64,000 nucleotides of DNA from [Flexibacter] sp. ATCC 35208 (GCF_001975825.1 NZ_MTKN01000002.1:186001-250000); one strand, 5' to 3'; shown: positions 17,690 through 30,575, counted from the first letter of the stretch. Program-made: numbers and translations. The notes: a model not told the origin generated them from the letters alone.

Positions 17690-18784
17690 CTATTCAGCCT
17701 TCAGTCTCAGATGCGAGATTACTTTAGCTGGTTCCTCAAACTCGTAGGTGATCTTGTCGTTGTCTCTCACCTTCTGCACACCTTCGAGCAGTATTTTGTC
17801 AGTTTCAGACAGTCCGTCTCCTACTACAAACAGGTCAGGCATTTCAGCTGCTACAGTGATTTCCTGTGATTTTACTTTGCTATCCTTGCCAACGATGAAT
17901 ACATAGTGTTTGTCCTGTATTTCGAATGTTGCTTTCTGCGGAATTACAACGGCATTTTTCAGCGGAACAACCATCTGTACTTTACCGGTTTCTCCGTGTC
18001 TGAGCAGACCTTCAGGATTAGGGAAAGTAGCACGGAAAGCGATGTTACCGGTTTCATTGTTGAATTCACTTTCGATGGTTTCAACATTGCCGGTGTGTTT
18101 GAACACTTCGCTGTTTGCCATGAGCAGGTTCACAGGCATCTTACCTTTTTTCTCTTTCACGCCTTCTTCATAGTTCAGGTATTCAGGTTCAGATACGTTG
18201 AAGTACACATACATCTGGCGGTTGTCAGAGAGGCTGGTGAGCAGTTCACCTTCATCAACCAGACTACCAAGTTTCAGTGGCAGGCGGTCGATGATCCCAT
18301 CAAAAGGAGCTTTGATGTCGGTAAAAGCCAGGTGTACTTTGGCCAGTGACAGTTCTGCTTTTGCTTTGGCCAGGTTAGCCTGCGCCATTGCCAGTTCTGC
18401 TTTTGATACGACATTTTTGTCAGCAAGGGATTTGGTATTCTGCAGTTCTATTTCGGCTGCCTGGGCTTCTGCCTGGGCTTTTTCCAGTTCTGCTTCATAC
18501 ACTTTGGGCATAATTTTGAACAGGAGCTGGCCTTCTTTTACAAACTGACCTTCATCTACGAAGATGTTTTGTAAGTAGCCTTTTTCCTGGGCCCTGAGTT
18601 CGATGTTACGGAAAGAGCGTATCTGAGATACGTATTCCTTTACAACGGAAGTATCCATTTTTACTGGAGTGGTGACGAGGTATTTGGTTTCCCCTTCCTT
18701 TTCTTCCTCTTTCTTTGATGATTTACAGCTTGCAAAGCACAACAGTGCATACAAGCCCACGACGAGCATTGAAGTTCTCTTCAT
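17690..18784 (-). CDS. RND efflux periplasmic adaptor (membrane fusion protein)
   Basis: This 364-residue lipoprotein (lipobox CFASC, Cys20) links the RND pump to the outer-membrane channel. Order of parts: a lipoyl-like half (about 60-95), a helical hairpin rich in Ala, Glu and Lys (EKAQAEAQAAEIELQN, about 115-155), the second lipoyl half (KAPFDGIIDRLPLKLG), a beta-barrel and a membrane-proximal domain. It is first in the operon adaptor-RND-channel. No regulator gene is adjacent. Confidence 0.93.
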   Translation of the reverse strand: MKRTSMLVVGLYALLCFASCKSSKKEEEKEGETKYLVTTPVKMDTSVVKEYVSQIRSFRNIELRAQEKGYLQNIFVDEGQFVKEGQLLFKIMPKVYEAELEKAQAEAQAAEIELQNTKSLADKNVVSKAELAMAQANLAKAKAELSLAKVHLAFTDIKAPFDGIIDRLPLKLGSLVDEGELLTSLSDNRQMYVYFNVSEPEYLNYEEGVKEKKGKMPVNLLMANSEVFKHTGNVETIESEFNNETGNIAFRATFPNPEGLLRHGETGKVQMVVPLKNAVVIPQKATFEIQDKHYVFIVGKDSKVKSQEITVAAEMPDLFVVGDGLSETDKILLEGVQKVRDNDKITYEFEEPAKVISHLRLKAE

Positions 18785-18901
18785 AATAAGGATGCGATTC
18801 TATGTTTTTAAGTGGTGTGCGAATGACAATACACTTCCGTATCCTGTGGACGTGGAAGTGTTCAGCAATAAATGGTCTGGTTACTGGTTGGCAATAATAT
18901 A

Positions 18902-19291
18902 TCAGATGCGTAGCACGCCGTGTCTTATATAAAGACTTTGGGCAGTACTCGATAAAGGATATGAATTGGAAAGAAAATACGGGTGGAGTGTGTCAGTAGC
19001 GGGTGGGGAGAAAACAGTGGTAAAGTTATTACCGATGGCAAGGTGCTTTTTGAAAGCTGTCATTTCATCGGTATCATCCTCATTATTAGTCTCGGTGAAC
19101 TTTAAATTTAACCGCTCAAAACTGTGTGGGTGATTGCGGATATTCAACATTTCATCTCCCTGCTCAATGAATATGAGCATCCTGTCCGACGACGTCGAGA
19201 CATGGTCCCGTGGCGTAGTGGCCTTCAGGTGACTATACCCGGTGAGCAGGATACAGAGCGAGAATAAAAATCTTATGAATAGCTTCATCAT
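18902..19291 (-). CDS. Small secreted protein of unknown function
   Basis: The 129-residue product begins MMKLFIRFLFSLCILLTGY, a clear signal peptide. The rest is polar without a motif I recognise. It lies upstream of the efflux operon on the same strand with a 117-bp gap. It could be a real lineage-specific gene; coding evidence is limited to length and the signal sequence. Confidence 0.5.
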   Translation of the reverse strand: MMKLFIRFLFSLCILLTGYSHLKATTPRDHVSTSSDRMLIFIEQGDEMLNIRNHPHSFERLNLKFTETNNEDDTDEMTAFKKHLAIGNNFTTVFSPPATDTLHPYFLSNSYPLSSTAQSLYIRHGVLRI

Positions 19292-19574
19292 CTAAACCAA
19301 AAATAGAGAAGTTATATAATACATGCAAAGCTGGCTGGGATGAGTGGTAAGTGAGAAATGAAGGTTTGGATCAGGGAACACAGTACCGCAGGTGGTTACA
19401 CGGTGTTTATTAAAAAGTCCTTAAAAGATTCTGAACGGGTCCAAAAATAGGTGTTTTCTGTTTTTTCTGGATGGGTTTAGGGCGAATTTTTCCGGATAGC
19501 GTAAACATAATTCCCAAATGTTAAAATTAGGTTAGCAATTAATTGTCACCTTTGCGGCGCAAACTTATATAGCG

Positions 19575-22007
19575 ATGAGATCTATTCGATTACTTATTTC
19601 AGCATTTCTTATATTATGTACCGGCGTATTGTCCGCCAATGATTTAGATGGGAATGGTACCATTAAAGGGAAAATTGTTACCACCGACGGTAAGCCAGCA
19701 GGTTTGGTGACGGTAGTGTTAAAAGGCACCAAAAAATCTACTATTACTGAAGATGACGGTACTTTTGTACTGAACAATGTAAAGCCGGGTACTTATACCC
19801 TGCAGGTAAGACTGGTAGGTTACAGTACAAAGGAGGAAACGGTGACCGTATCTCCTGATGCAACTGCACAGGTAACAATGACCCTGGAGGTTTCTGATAC
19901 CCAGCTGCAGGAGGTAGAAATTGCTACCGGCCGTGCGAAGTTTGGTAAAAAGGAGTCTGAGCAGGTAGCGCGGCTGCCGATAAAGAATCTGGAAAATCCA
20001 CAGGTATATAGTTCTATTTCTAAAGAATTGTTGAAAGAGCAGGTGATCACCAACTTCGACGATGCGTTGAAGAACACGCCGGGTCTGACTAAATTATGGT
20101 CATCTACCGGTCGTCCGAGTGATGGCGCGGGTTACTTCTCAATCAGAGGTTTTGCTGTACAGCCTACGATGATCAATGGTGTACCGGGGTTGACCAATGG
20201 TGGTATTGATCCTGCGAATGTGGAAAGAATTGAAGTGATCAAAGGCCCAAGCAGTACTTTGTTTGGTAGCAGCTATATTTCTTTTGGTGGTTTGTTGAAT
20301 ATTGTGACAAAGCGTCCTTATGATCATTTTGGTGGTGAGGTTGGTTATACCATTGGTGGTTTTGGCCTGAGCCGTTTTACTGCTGATGTAAATGCGCCGC
20401 TGAATGATGATAAATCTGCCATATTGCGTTTGAATGCTGCTTATCATACAGAAGGTAGTTTCCAGGATGCGGGTTTTAAGAAGTCTTTCTTTATCGCGCC
20501 AAGTCTGGCATTTAAAGCGAATGACCGTTTGTCATTCCTGATCAATGCGGAAATTTATAATAGTGAGGCGACAAATACCATGATGTTGTTCCTGAACCGT
20601 AGCCGTCAGCTGATTGCGAGAACGCCGGAGCAACTGCATATGAATTTCAATAAATCTTATACCAGTAATGATCTGACTTATAAGAACCCTACTGTAAATT
20701 TTTATGGTCAGGCGAATTATAAGATCTCTAATAGCTGGACTTCACAGACGAATTTGTCAAGAAGTTCCCGTAAAAGTGATGGGTATTATTCTTACGTAAT
20801 GTTCCTGGATGCGGGTGTTGTTGCACCAAGTGATTCATTGGCCAGCCGTTATGCTTACTACCAGAACTCTACTACGTTGACGACTGATATTCAGCAGAAC
20901 TTTATTGGTGATTTCAAGATTGGTAAAATGCGTAATCGTGTGGTATTGGGTCTGGACTTTAATGATCAGAGTACGACTAATAATAACAGTGCATCTCCAA
21001 GATTTGATATCGTAGATGTTACCAATCCGAAAGATGCAAGTTATGGTACGCTGAACAGGGCAGCAGTGGATGCAAAGATTGCAGGTAGTACCGGTTCAAA
21101 AAATGGTAACAGTTCACAGGTGTATAGTGCATATGTGTCTGATGTGTTCAACATCACAGATGCGTTGCTGGTAATGGCGAGTGTACGTGTAGACCGTTTT
21201 GAAAGCAAAGGAAGCACAAACTATTTAACCAGTACAACTACCGGTAAATATGGTCAGACAGCGGTATCTCCTAAATTTGGTATCGTGTATCAGGTAGTGA
21301 AAGAGCAGGTGAGTGTATTTGCTAACTATATGAATGGTTTCAAAAACGTAGCATCAGTTAATAACTATGGTATTCCGGGTTATTCTGATGTGTTGAAACC
21401 ACAGCAGGCGAATCAGTGGGAAGGTGGTGTGAAACTGGATGTGCTGGATCACAAACTTGGTTTTACAGCGAGCTACTATGATATTAAGGTAAGCAATACG
21501 AGTCTTTCACAGACAGTGACTTATCAGGACTCCGCTTATAATGTAACTGTACAAAATGGTACACAGGTAAGTAAGGGTGTAGAGCTGGAACTGGCGGCGA
21601 ATCCGGTACCGGGGTTGAACATCATTGCAGGTTATAGCTATAACGATAGTAAGATGACGAAAGCGTATTATTATCAGGAGGGAAGAAGACCGGTATCTGC
21701 GGGTCCGAATACACTGGTGAATCTGTGGGCGAGTTATACTTTTGTGAAGGGAGATCTGAAAGGATTAGGAGCTGGTTTTGGAGGTAACTATGCGAGTGAT
21801 AATGTGATTACGAATGATAGCAGGACCGGTAGATTTACGCTGCCTGCTTATACTGTGCTGAATGCAACAGTGTTTTATAATGCGGCGAAGTATCGGCTGG
21901 CATTGAAGGTGGATAATGTGGCGAATAAAGAGTATTTCTCAGGATGGACTACTTTGGAGAAGCAGATGCCGAGAAGATTGGCAGCAAGTTTTGCGTATAA
22001 GTTTTAA
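19575..22007 (+). CDS. TonB-dependent receptor, siderophore type
   Basis: An outer-membrane, TonB-driven uptake channel of 810 residues. Order: signal peptide (1-21), a carboxypeptidase-regulatory-like beta-sandwich (about 28-112, GTIKGKIVTTDGKPAG), a plug (about 130-250, including SIRGFAVQPTMINGVPG and VERIEVIKGPSSTLFG) and a 22-strand barrel ending in Phe after KMP-like PRRLAASFAYKF. No SusD partner follows, and its layout resembles ferric siderophore receptors rather than SusC. The ligand is inferred. A 10-bp palindrome CAATTAATTG (19536-19545) precedes it. Confidence 0.92.
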   Translation: MRSIRLLISAFLILCTGVLSANDLDGNGTIKGKIVTTDGKPAGLVTVVLKGTKKSTITEDDGTFVLNNVKPGTYTLQVRLVGYSTKEETVTVSPDATAQVTMTLEVSDTQLQEVEIATGRAKFGKKESEQVARLPIKNLENPQVYSSISKELLKEQVITNFDDALKNTPGLTKLWSSTGRPSDGAGYFSIRGFAVQPTMINGVPGLTNGGIDPANVERIEVIKGPSSTLFGSSYISFGGLLNIVTKRPYDHFGGEVGYTIGGFGLSRFTADVNAPLNDDKSAILRLNAAYHTEGSFQDAGFKKSFFIAPSLAFKANDRLSFLINAEIYNSEATNTMMLFLNRSRQLIARTPEQLHMNFNKSYTSNDLTYKNPTVNFYGQANYKISNSWTSQTNLSRSSRKSDGYYSYVMFLDAGVVAPSDSLASRYAYYQNSTTLTTDIQQNFIGDFKIGKMRNRVVLGLDFNDQSTTNNNSASPRFDIVDVTNPKDASYGTLNRAAVDAKIAGSTGSKNGNSSQVYSAYVSDVFNITDALLVMASVRVDRFESKGSTNYLTSTTTGKYGQTAVSPKFGIVYQVVKEQVSVFANYMNGFKNVASVNNYGIPGYSDVLKPQQANQWEGGVKLDVLDHKLGFTASYYDIKVSNTSLSQTVTYQDSAYNVTVQNGTQVSKGVELELAANPVPGLNIIAGYSYNDSKMTKAYYYQEGRRPVSAGPNTLVNLWASYTFVKGDLKGLGAGFGGNYASDNVITNDSRTGRFTLPAYTVLNATVFYNAAKYRLALKVDNVANKEYFSGWTTLEKQMPRRLAASFAYKF

Positions 22008-22029
22008 GTGTTTAGATATTTTCGATAGG

Positions 22030-22058
22030 AAAGGCTGCCGGTTTTGGCGGCCTTTTTT
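22030..22058 (+). terminator. Intrinsic terminator of the TonB receptor gene
   Basis: AAAGGCTGCC pairs with GGCGGCCTTT (one mismatch) over a 6-nt loop and runs into six T's, 20 bp after the stop codon. Confidence 0.85.
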
Positions 22059-22073
22059 ATTGAGGGGGGTAGG

Positions 22074-22149
22074 GATTTGAGTGCAGGTAGATTTGATTTG
22101 AGGATGGCTGGTGGAATTTGAATACAGGAGGGTTTGATTTGAGTGCAGG
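22074..22149. repeat. Degenerate repeats with an exact 14-bp pair
   Basis: GATTTGAGTGCAGG occurs at 22074-22087 and 22136-22149; similar TTTGATTTGAG words lie between. They follow the receptor terminator and contain no gene. Confidence 0.4.
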
Positions 22150-22219
22150 CAGCTTTCAGTGCGGCTCATGCTGGGTTTATGTATTTACCAGATAAGGTGT
22201 TTTTACCAGACAATAAATA

Positions 22220-22600
22220 TCACGTGCTTTCTACCAAATAAGCTATCAGGAAGATGCTGGCGATCATCAATGTCAAAACCAGAACGTATAAAAATGCAGA
22301 TGAATGTTGATAACTGTTGGTGCTGATCTGTCTTTCTGTTCTTTTGTACCTGAGTAAGGATAATAATAAACTGAGCGCCCCGGTGATGACCATTAATATA
22401 CCTATGGGGGCAGAATAGCCATACTGATGTACGGTGTTTGGTTTGCCTAAGGCCAGACTGATCTGTTTTACGAACAGGGAGAATTTTACCACGACAAATC
22501 CGAATGCCATGATGCCGATGCCTGTTCGTACCCAGGCGAGTAAGGTACGTTCATTGGCGAGATGGTCTGTGGGGCTGCCTTTTCTAGGTTCGTTATTCAT
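22220..22600 (-). CDS. DUF202 (YidH-type) membrane protein
   Basis: The 126-residue inner-membrane protein has the DUF202 signature near its start (LANERTLLAWVRTGIGIMAFGFVVVKF) and three predicted helices at about 28-48, 65-85 and 103-123. The family function is not established. It is followed in the window by another small membrane protein gene on the same strand, upstream of it in transcription (75-bp gap). Confidence 0.88.
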   Translation of the reverse strand: MNNEPRKGSPTDHLANERTLLAWVRTGIGIMAFGFVVVKFSLFVKQISLALGKPNTVHQYGYSAPIGILMVITGALSLLLSLLRYKRTERQISTNSYQHSSAFLYVLVLTLMIASIFLIAYLVEST

Positions 22601-22674
22601 GACTGGTTAGATTTTCAGGTTAAAGTTAATGAATGCGTGTTTTTCCGGTTGAGATGAGTGGATGGCTTTTCTGG

Positions 22675-23067
22675 TTAAGATGTCTTTGTTTGTTGCTGCA
22701 TAGTTTTTCGTGTTAAGAGGATAGCTAAGATATAACAATCTGCTACAAGCAAATGGGTTAAGATGGCGATCCACTTATCCTGGAAGAGCCAATGGTGTTG
22801 GGTAAAATAGATGATGGTATTCAACAATAATAAGACTACAATGAAGTGAGTGGTAAGTAGTAGGGGCTTGTTTTGGTTAAAGCGGGTTTGGAGAGCTGCC
22901 CAGGCGATGTAGTTGAGAATGCCACCTATGGGGAGGTAGAGGAGGTTAAAGTGAAAGGAGGCTGCGAAAAATGATGTTTTATAACCGGCTATTGCGGTTA
23001 CTAAAATCATGGATTCAAGGAAAAGGATGAGGTGGTAAGCGAGTACGAGGTAGAGTTTTTTGTTCAT
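22675..23067 (-). CDS. Four-helix membrane protein of unknown function
   Basis: The 130-residue product is almost entirely hydrophobic: helices at about 7-27, 40-60, 70-90 and 100-120, with short loops. It has no motif I recognise. Its position directly ahead of the DUF202 gene on the same strand suggests co-transcription. Confidence 0.65.
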   Translation of the reverse strand: MNKKLYLVLAYHLILFLESMILVTAIAGYKTSFFAASFHFNLLYLPIGGILNYIAWAALQTRFNQNKPLLLTTHFIVVLLLLNTIIYFTQHHWLFQDKWIAILTHLLVADCYILAILLTRKTMQQQTKTS

Positions 23068-23100
23068 GAGGGAATTGCAGCAAAATATGTGCTATATATA

Positions 23101-23139
23101 AATATGAATTGCGTCTGCAGTGCGGACGCAATTCATATT
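23101..23139 (-). terminator. Perfect 15-bp hairpin behind the S9 peptidase gene
   Basis: AATATGAATTGCGTC and its exact complement flank a 9-nt loop five bases after the peptidase stop codon. It separates the peptidase from the next minus-strand gene. Confidence 0.7.
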
Positions 23140-23143
23140 ATGA

Positions 23144-25279
23144 TTATAAAAATCTACTAAAGAACTCATACGTCCTTAACATCTGATCTATCCTTTGCCG
23201 GTTATCCCCACTCCTCACCAGCTCATGACTTGCCCCCGGATGCCGTACATACTCCACCTGCTTACCCAATGTATTCAGACTCTTAAACAACATCTCACTC
23301 TGCGATACCCCTGTTCTCAAATCATTTTCCCCATGAAAGATGAGCAAAGGCGTTGTAATATCCTTCACATAGTTGATAGGCGATTGCTCTTCCAGCACCG
23401 CTTTCACACTATCCATATACGGAAACCCGCCAAAGTAATTATCTAACATCTTCCCCGCATTTCCCTCTCCAAAAAAGGTTTTAAAATCATACACTCCACG
23501 TTGACAACTCGCTGCTCTGAACCGGTGATCATGCCCTACTATCCACGCAGTGAGATACCCTGCATAAGACCCGCCACTGAGAAAACGTTTTGTCGTATCA
23601 ATCCATCCCTGTGCCTCTGCTTTTGTAAGCGCCGTCAGCACATCACTGGATGGCCCTACCCCCCAATCACGATAATTTGCTCTCATAAACTCATTGCCAT
23701 AGCCGCCCGAACCTCTGGGATTACAATAGACTATGCCAAAGCCTTTTCCACAGAAAAACTGGAACTCATGCCACATACTCGCTTCACCAGGTCCCCACAT
23801 AGCAGAAGGCCCTCCATGCATATCTAATAGTACCGGGTATTTCTTTTGAGGATCAAAATTCACAGGCTTCATCACCCAGTATTCCACAGTCAAACCAAGA
23901 TTGTTGGTAAAGGTGAATTTTTGAGGAATAGACAATTCCCGCTCACTCAGCCAACCTGTATTGAGTTGGGTGATCGCTTTCTGAGATTTCCCATTCAGAT
24001 CGGAGATGAAAACTTCTGAAGGGTCCATGATCCATGTCTTTGAGAAGATCAGTTGATTGCTACTGATATCAAATTCAAGGATCCCTTCATCTTCTGTAGT
24101 GAGCTTCCCGACTTTCCCGGTTTTTACATCTGCTTTGTATAAACTGGTTCCACCATTATTGAGAGCCGTAAAGTAGATCGTCTTCTCATCTGCAGAGAAC
24201 TTCGTCTTTCCTTTTAAACGATCCAACGGAATACGAACAGGAGCTGCTAATGTAGCTAATGGGCAAATCCACATCTCCCCTACATCTACTTTCTTTTCTG
24301 TAGTGCGCTGAAACACCAGCCATTTTCCGGATGGAGATACTGTTTCTAAAAAATAGGAAGAATCCTGTGCATGTAATAACTGTGTCAGGTTATTGCCATC
24401 TGTACCTACTGAATAGATCTGCACCTCCTTTGTATCATCCGGATGTTGATGGGTTTGCATATTAGCAGATACCACTATCTTGTTATTCCCCGCAAAAGCA
24501 GGATTTTCGAAAGAGAAGAATCCATGCGTCAGTTCTCTCGGTGTAGCACCGGCAGTCGTATCTATGATAAAAACATGCGACAGATGCACTTCCGGATCCA
24601 CAGCGGTCTCACCCTGAAATTTAGAATGGGTGATGACTTTCGCTTTTTTATCTTTGGCATTATCATACAGATACGCCCTGACTGCACGAAGGTCGCCATC
24701 GGGGTTAGGGTTGGTGGAATCTGTTAGTAAATCTTCGTTATGAGCAAAACCAGGTGCGCCATCATTCCAGGAAGGCACCATTCTGCCTGGGTTTAAGACT
24801 TTATCATTTACTAATTCCTGCAGGGAGATTTCTGTTGTGAATACAAGCTGCCTGCCATCAGGGCTCCAAACCGGGCCACCGGCACCATATACAAAATCAG
24901 TCAACTGGCGTATCTTTCCGCTGGTAGTGCTGTAAAGAAAAATTTGTGGTTTACCTTTGACTACTTTTACAAAGGCAATCGCATTGCCCGAAGGGTTGTA
25001 GGCCGGGGAAGAAGTAGCCCCTGTATCCAGCAACTGTGCCTGGCCGGCAAGGTCGGAAATGTACACCTGCTTCAGGTAGGTGTAATCCTTTTTCTTTGCT
25101 GTATCGGGGATAATGCTGGTCACAGTGTAAACAGCATGTTTTCCATCGGGACTTAACTTCACCTCCGATGCTCTTTTTATCTTGAGCATGTCTGTGACTG
25201 CGATGGGTTTCTTTTGGGCAAAACCTGCATGGATGGCAGTCAAACAAAGGATCGTTTGGATGGCCGTTTTAATGTTCAT
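23144..25279 (-). CDS. Secreted prolyl-oligopeptidase-family (S9) peptidase
   Basis: This exported serine peptidase of 711 residues degrades short peptides in the periplasm or outside. Residues 1-22 form a signal peptide (ending IHAGFAQ). A WD/PD40-type beta-propeller fills about 30-430, and an alpha/beta-hydrolase domain the rest. The triad is visible: S571 in GGSYAGYL, D653 in HGENDLRTG and H685 in PGASHELV. I moved the start to ATG 25279, where the signal peptide begins; the upstream 32 residues lack one. It is dipeptidyl- or acylaminoacyl-peptidase-like; the exact specificity cannot be read. Confidence 0.9.
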   Translation of the reverse strand: MNIKTAIQTILCLTAIHAGFAQKKPIAVTDMLKIKRASEVKLSPDGKHAVYTVTSIIPDTAKKKDYTYLKQVYISDLAGQAQLLDTGATSSPAYNPSGNAIAFVKVVKGKPQIFLYSTTSGKIRQLTDFVYGAGGPVWSPDGRQLVFTTEISLQELVNDKVLNPGRMVPSWNDGAPGFAHNEDLLTDSTNPNPDGDLRAVRAYLYDNAKDKKAKVITHSKFQGETAVDPEVHLSHVFIIDTTAGATPRELTHGFFSFENPAFAGNNKIVVSANMQTHQHPDDTKEVQIYSVGTDGNNLTQLLHAQDSSYFLETVSPSGKWLVFQRTTEKKVDVGEMWICPLATLAAPVRIPLDRLKGKTKFSADEKTIYFTALNNGGTSLYKADVKTGKVGKLTTEDEGILEFDISSNQLIFSKTWIMDPSEVFISDLNGKSQKAITQLNTGWLSERELSIPQKFTFTNNLGLTVEYWVMKPVNFDPQKKYPVLLDMHGGPSAMWGPGEASMWHEFQFFCGKGFGIVYCNPRGSGGYGNEFMRANYRDWGVGPSSDVLTALTKAEAQGWIDTTKRFLSGGSYAGYLTAWIVGHDHRFRAASCQRGVYDFKTFFGEGNAGKMLDNYFGGFPYMDSVKAVLEEQSPINYVKDITTPLLIFHGENDLRTGVSQSEMLFKSLNTLGKQVEYVRHPGASHELVRSGDNRQRIDQMLRTYEFFSRFL

Positions 25280-25435
25280 AAGCGATTTTGGTTGTGTGTT
25301 GTGCTTATGAAAAATAGGCAATAAATATAATAAAACAAAGGAAGGCCCATTTAAGGGTATGAAATAATTATTCAACGAACCAGGTATTTACCTTCCGCTA
25401 TCAGTAGTATCAATAAAGTCTTAACCATATCTTTA

Positions 25436-25942
25436 TTAAACCCCTACCTCCGCACGCAGTGTACTCGTAATCTTTTCAGGTAATCTTAAATTCCGTGCAT
25501 AGTTAGCCATCGCCTTTTCTTCTCCATGAGAAAACACCCCATTCTTCACACATTTCTTCAACGCCTTCTCATACCATATCTTCCCCACCCGTTCATGCAA
25601 TTCCTGCACTTTTTCATTGCTCAATCCTAATATCCCCTGCAAATGCTGTAAGCTATTATCGTCCTCATACCCTACCTGATGTTTCCTCAAAATGAAATTC
25701 AGATATGCGGCATAAAACTCCTGCATATTCAATGGAAACATTTTGTTGATATCTACCTTATACTCCACCCCAATTTTCAAAATCATCGCTCTATTGATCT
25801 GCTCCATCGGTGTAGTCGCCAGTAAATTATTCACCGCTATGATAGCATTCTCATCCGGCTCCTGCTTAAACAGGCTTTGCAGAAAACTTTTATTTACTAA
25901 CGGTACTATCTGATAAGGAGGTTGTGTCGTCATGCTATTCAT
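25436..25942 (-). CDS. Unknown helical protein, coupled to the upstream TPR protein
   Basis: About 168 residues, helix-rich, without signal or membrane segment (core QIVPLVNKSFLQSLF, C-terminus with KKCVKNGVFSHGEEKAMAN). I do not recognise the family. Its likely ATG at 25942 overlaps the stop of the preceding gene (ATGAATAG); ATGs at 25960 and 25933 are alternatives. The overlap indicates translational coupling and a shared role. Confidence 0.65.
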   Translation of the reverse strand: MNSMTTQPPYQIVPLVNKSFLQSLFKQEPDENAIIAVNNLLATTPMEQINRAMILKIGVEYKVDINKMFPLNMQEFYAAYLNFILRKHQVGYEDDNSLQHLQGILGLSNEKVQELHERVGKIWYEKALKKCVKNGVFSHGEEKAMANYARNLRLPEKITSTLRAEVGV

Positions 25943-26915
25943 ATTTTCTGGATGTTTCATATTCAGGTTCCCTTCCACATACACCACCGTGGTGCGAACA
26001 GGTGCCCCGTCCTGTAGAATAAGAGATACTGCCATCACAACACCTCGTCACATATCCGGTTACTTTCTTTATTTCAGGATTGATCTTTTCATGTAGCGTA
26101 TTGGCTTCTGCACTGCCCAATTCCATTGCTTTTCTTAAATCTTTTACCGCCTCCTCATCATCTCCGAGCTTGTCATAACACAAAGCACGCTGATACAGCA
26201 TGGATACATCGTTAGGATGGTCTATCATGAGCACTGTCAGAATATTCAGTGCATCATTATACTTTTTAGATTTCATGAGCCTGGACACACTTGCTGTTCT
26301 GGCTTGCTCAACAGCACGGTCTACCTGGGCTTTTTCTTCCGGTGAAGTGGCGAGTGCGATGGCATGATCATATCGTTTGTCAATTTCATCGAATGAGATA
26401 TTGGCTATCTTCTCCGGATTATTCAACAGCACCAGGTCTTTACTTAAACTGTCTTTACGAATGCTATCCTGCACCATGAGCAGATGCTGCGCCTGCGCCT
26501 GAGCAGGGTCCTTTTGGGGATCCGCCTGTTTTTCTGCCGGTTGCTTTTCCGACGCTTCAACTACTGCAGGTTTACCTCCTGCTTTTATATCATCAGCACT
26601 ATTTACGATGAGTATAAAAGAAGGTATCAGCAACAAGCTATATACTGCCGCTTTTATAATAGATGTAAAAGTGAAATGTAATTTCCGCTCTAACCACCGG
26701 TGTACCGGCAATAACAGCCCTGTAGACATGATAAAGAACAATATGGCCAATGGTGGGTGAGGAATACTACCTAATGCCAGCATATACAGGAATACCACAC
26801 CAGCTGTAGTGAGAAACTTTTTTGCAAAAGATGTTTGATCTGTCGTGTGTCCGCTTACGAAATATTCAGGTATTACTTTCGCATTTTCAGGGATCAGGTT
26901 GGGAATATATTTCAT
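25935..26915 (-). CDS. Membrane protein with TPR-like domain and Cys/His DUF3761-like tail
   Basis: The 326-residue protein has three hydrophobic segments near the N-terminus (about 33-50, 55-72 and 86-105), a charged Lys/Gln/Ala linker, a TPR-like region (about 170-275; MLYQRALCYDKLGDDEEAVKDLRKAM) and a short tail CCDGSISYSTGRGTCSHHGG. That tail matches the Cys/Ser/His-Gly-Gly pattern of DUF3761 as I remember it, found at the end of many otherwise unrelated proteins. Topology puts either the TPR region or the tail on one side of the inner membrane; the side is not clear. It is followed by an overlapping gene. Confidence 0.75.
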   Translation of the reverse strand: MKYIPNLIPENAKVIPEYFVSGHTTDQTSFAKKFLTTAGVVFLYMLALGSIPHPPLAILFFIMSTGLLLPVHRWLERKLHFTFTSIIKAAVYSLLLIPSFILIVNSADDIKAGGKPAVVEASEKQPAEKQADPQKDPAQAQAQHLLMVQDSIRKDSLSKDLVLLNNPEKIANISFDEIDKRYDHAIALATSPEEKAQVDRAVEQARTASVSRLMKSKKYNDALNILTVLMIDHPNDVSMLYQRALCYDKLGDDEEAVKDLRKAMELGSAEANTLHEKINPEIKKVTGYVTRCCDGSISYSTGRGTCSHHGGVCGREPEYETSRKYE

Positions 26916-27009
26916 AACGCGTTAAATTTAAATCTTAATTCTAATAAATATGTTAATAAGTGGTTAACGACCAAAATTGATCTGGCACGTGAATGGTAAC
27001 CAGTTTATT

Positions 27010-27203
27010 ATGAAAGCAATAATCTTACTGGGCACGCTCAAGCATTGCGGACTCTCGAATACGGAGGTATTATGTCTGTGTTGTGGGAAGGGCAGGCAAA
27101 AGGGAAGGATACATCAAGAGATGAGTTGTGGAAAAAATATGAAGATGAGTATACTTCTCTGACTGATAAAATGATCACGCAATTAAAAAGGTATACATCT
27201 TAA
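27010..27203 (+). pseudogene. Remnant of an NADPH-dependent FMN reductase/flavodoxin-like gene
   Basis: The ATG at 27010 opens MKAIILLGTLKHCGLSNTE, the typical start of a flavodoxin-fold reductase. About 20 codons later the sequence continues in a different frame as RTLEYGGIMSVLWEGQAKGKDTSRDEL... to TAA at 27203, which reads like the C-terminus of the same family. The middle (over 100 residues) is gone, so a deletion joined the two ends out of frame. Confidence 0.6.
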
Positions 27204-27222
27204 ATCAACTAAGCAATAAAAT

Positions 27223-27256
27223 AAAAGAGCGTGTATCAAAAGTTACACGCTCTTTT
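27223..27256. terminator. Bidirectional terminator-like hairpin
   Basis: AAAAGAGCGTGTA and TACACGCTCTTTT form a perfect 13-bp stem with an 8-nt loop. It lies between the reductase remnant and the convergent beta-galactosidase gene, with A and T runs on both sides. Confidence 0.75.
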
Positions 27257-27339
27257 CATTCGGATACCTTGATAGAGCGAGGTTCCTATTATGAGGTTCT
27301 AAGGAGTTTCATTTATTTATGACAACCACCTTTTAAATT

Positions 27340-30513
<3,174 letters not shown>

Positions 30514-30562
30514 TTAGTTATTTATTAAATTACCGATGGGATTGAGTTATTGGAGAAATTTA

Positions 30563-30570
30563 TATTTTTG
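30563..30570 (+). promoter_or_regulatory. -7 element TATTTTTG of the HopJ-type gene
   Basis: A TAnnTTTG match ends five bases before ATG 30576, again consistent with a very short or absent leader. Confidence 0.45.
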
Positions 30571-30575
30571 AGGGT

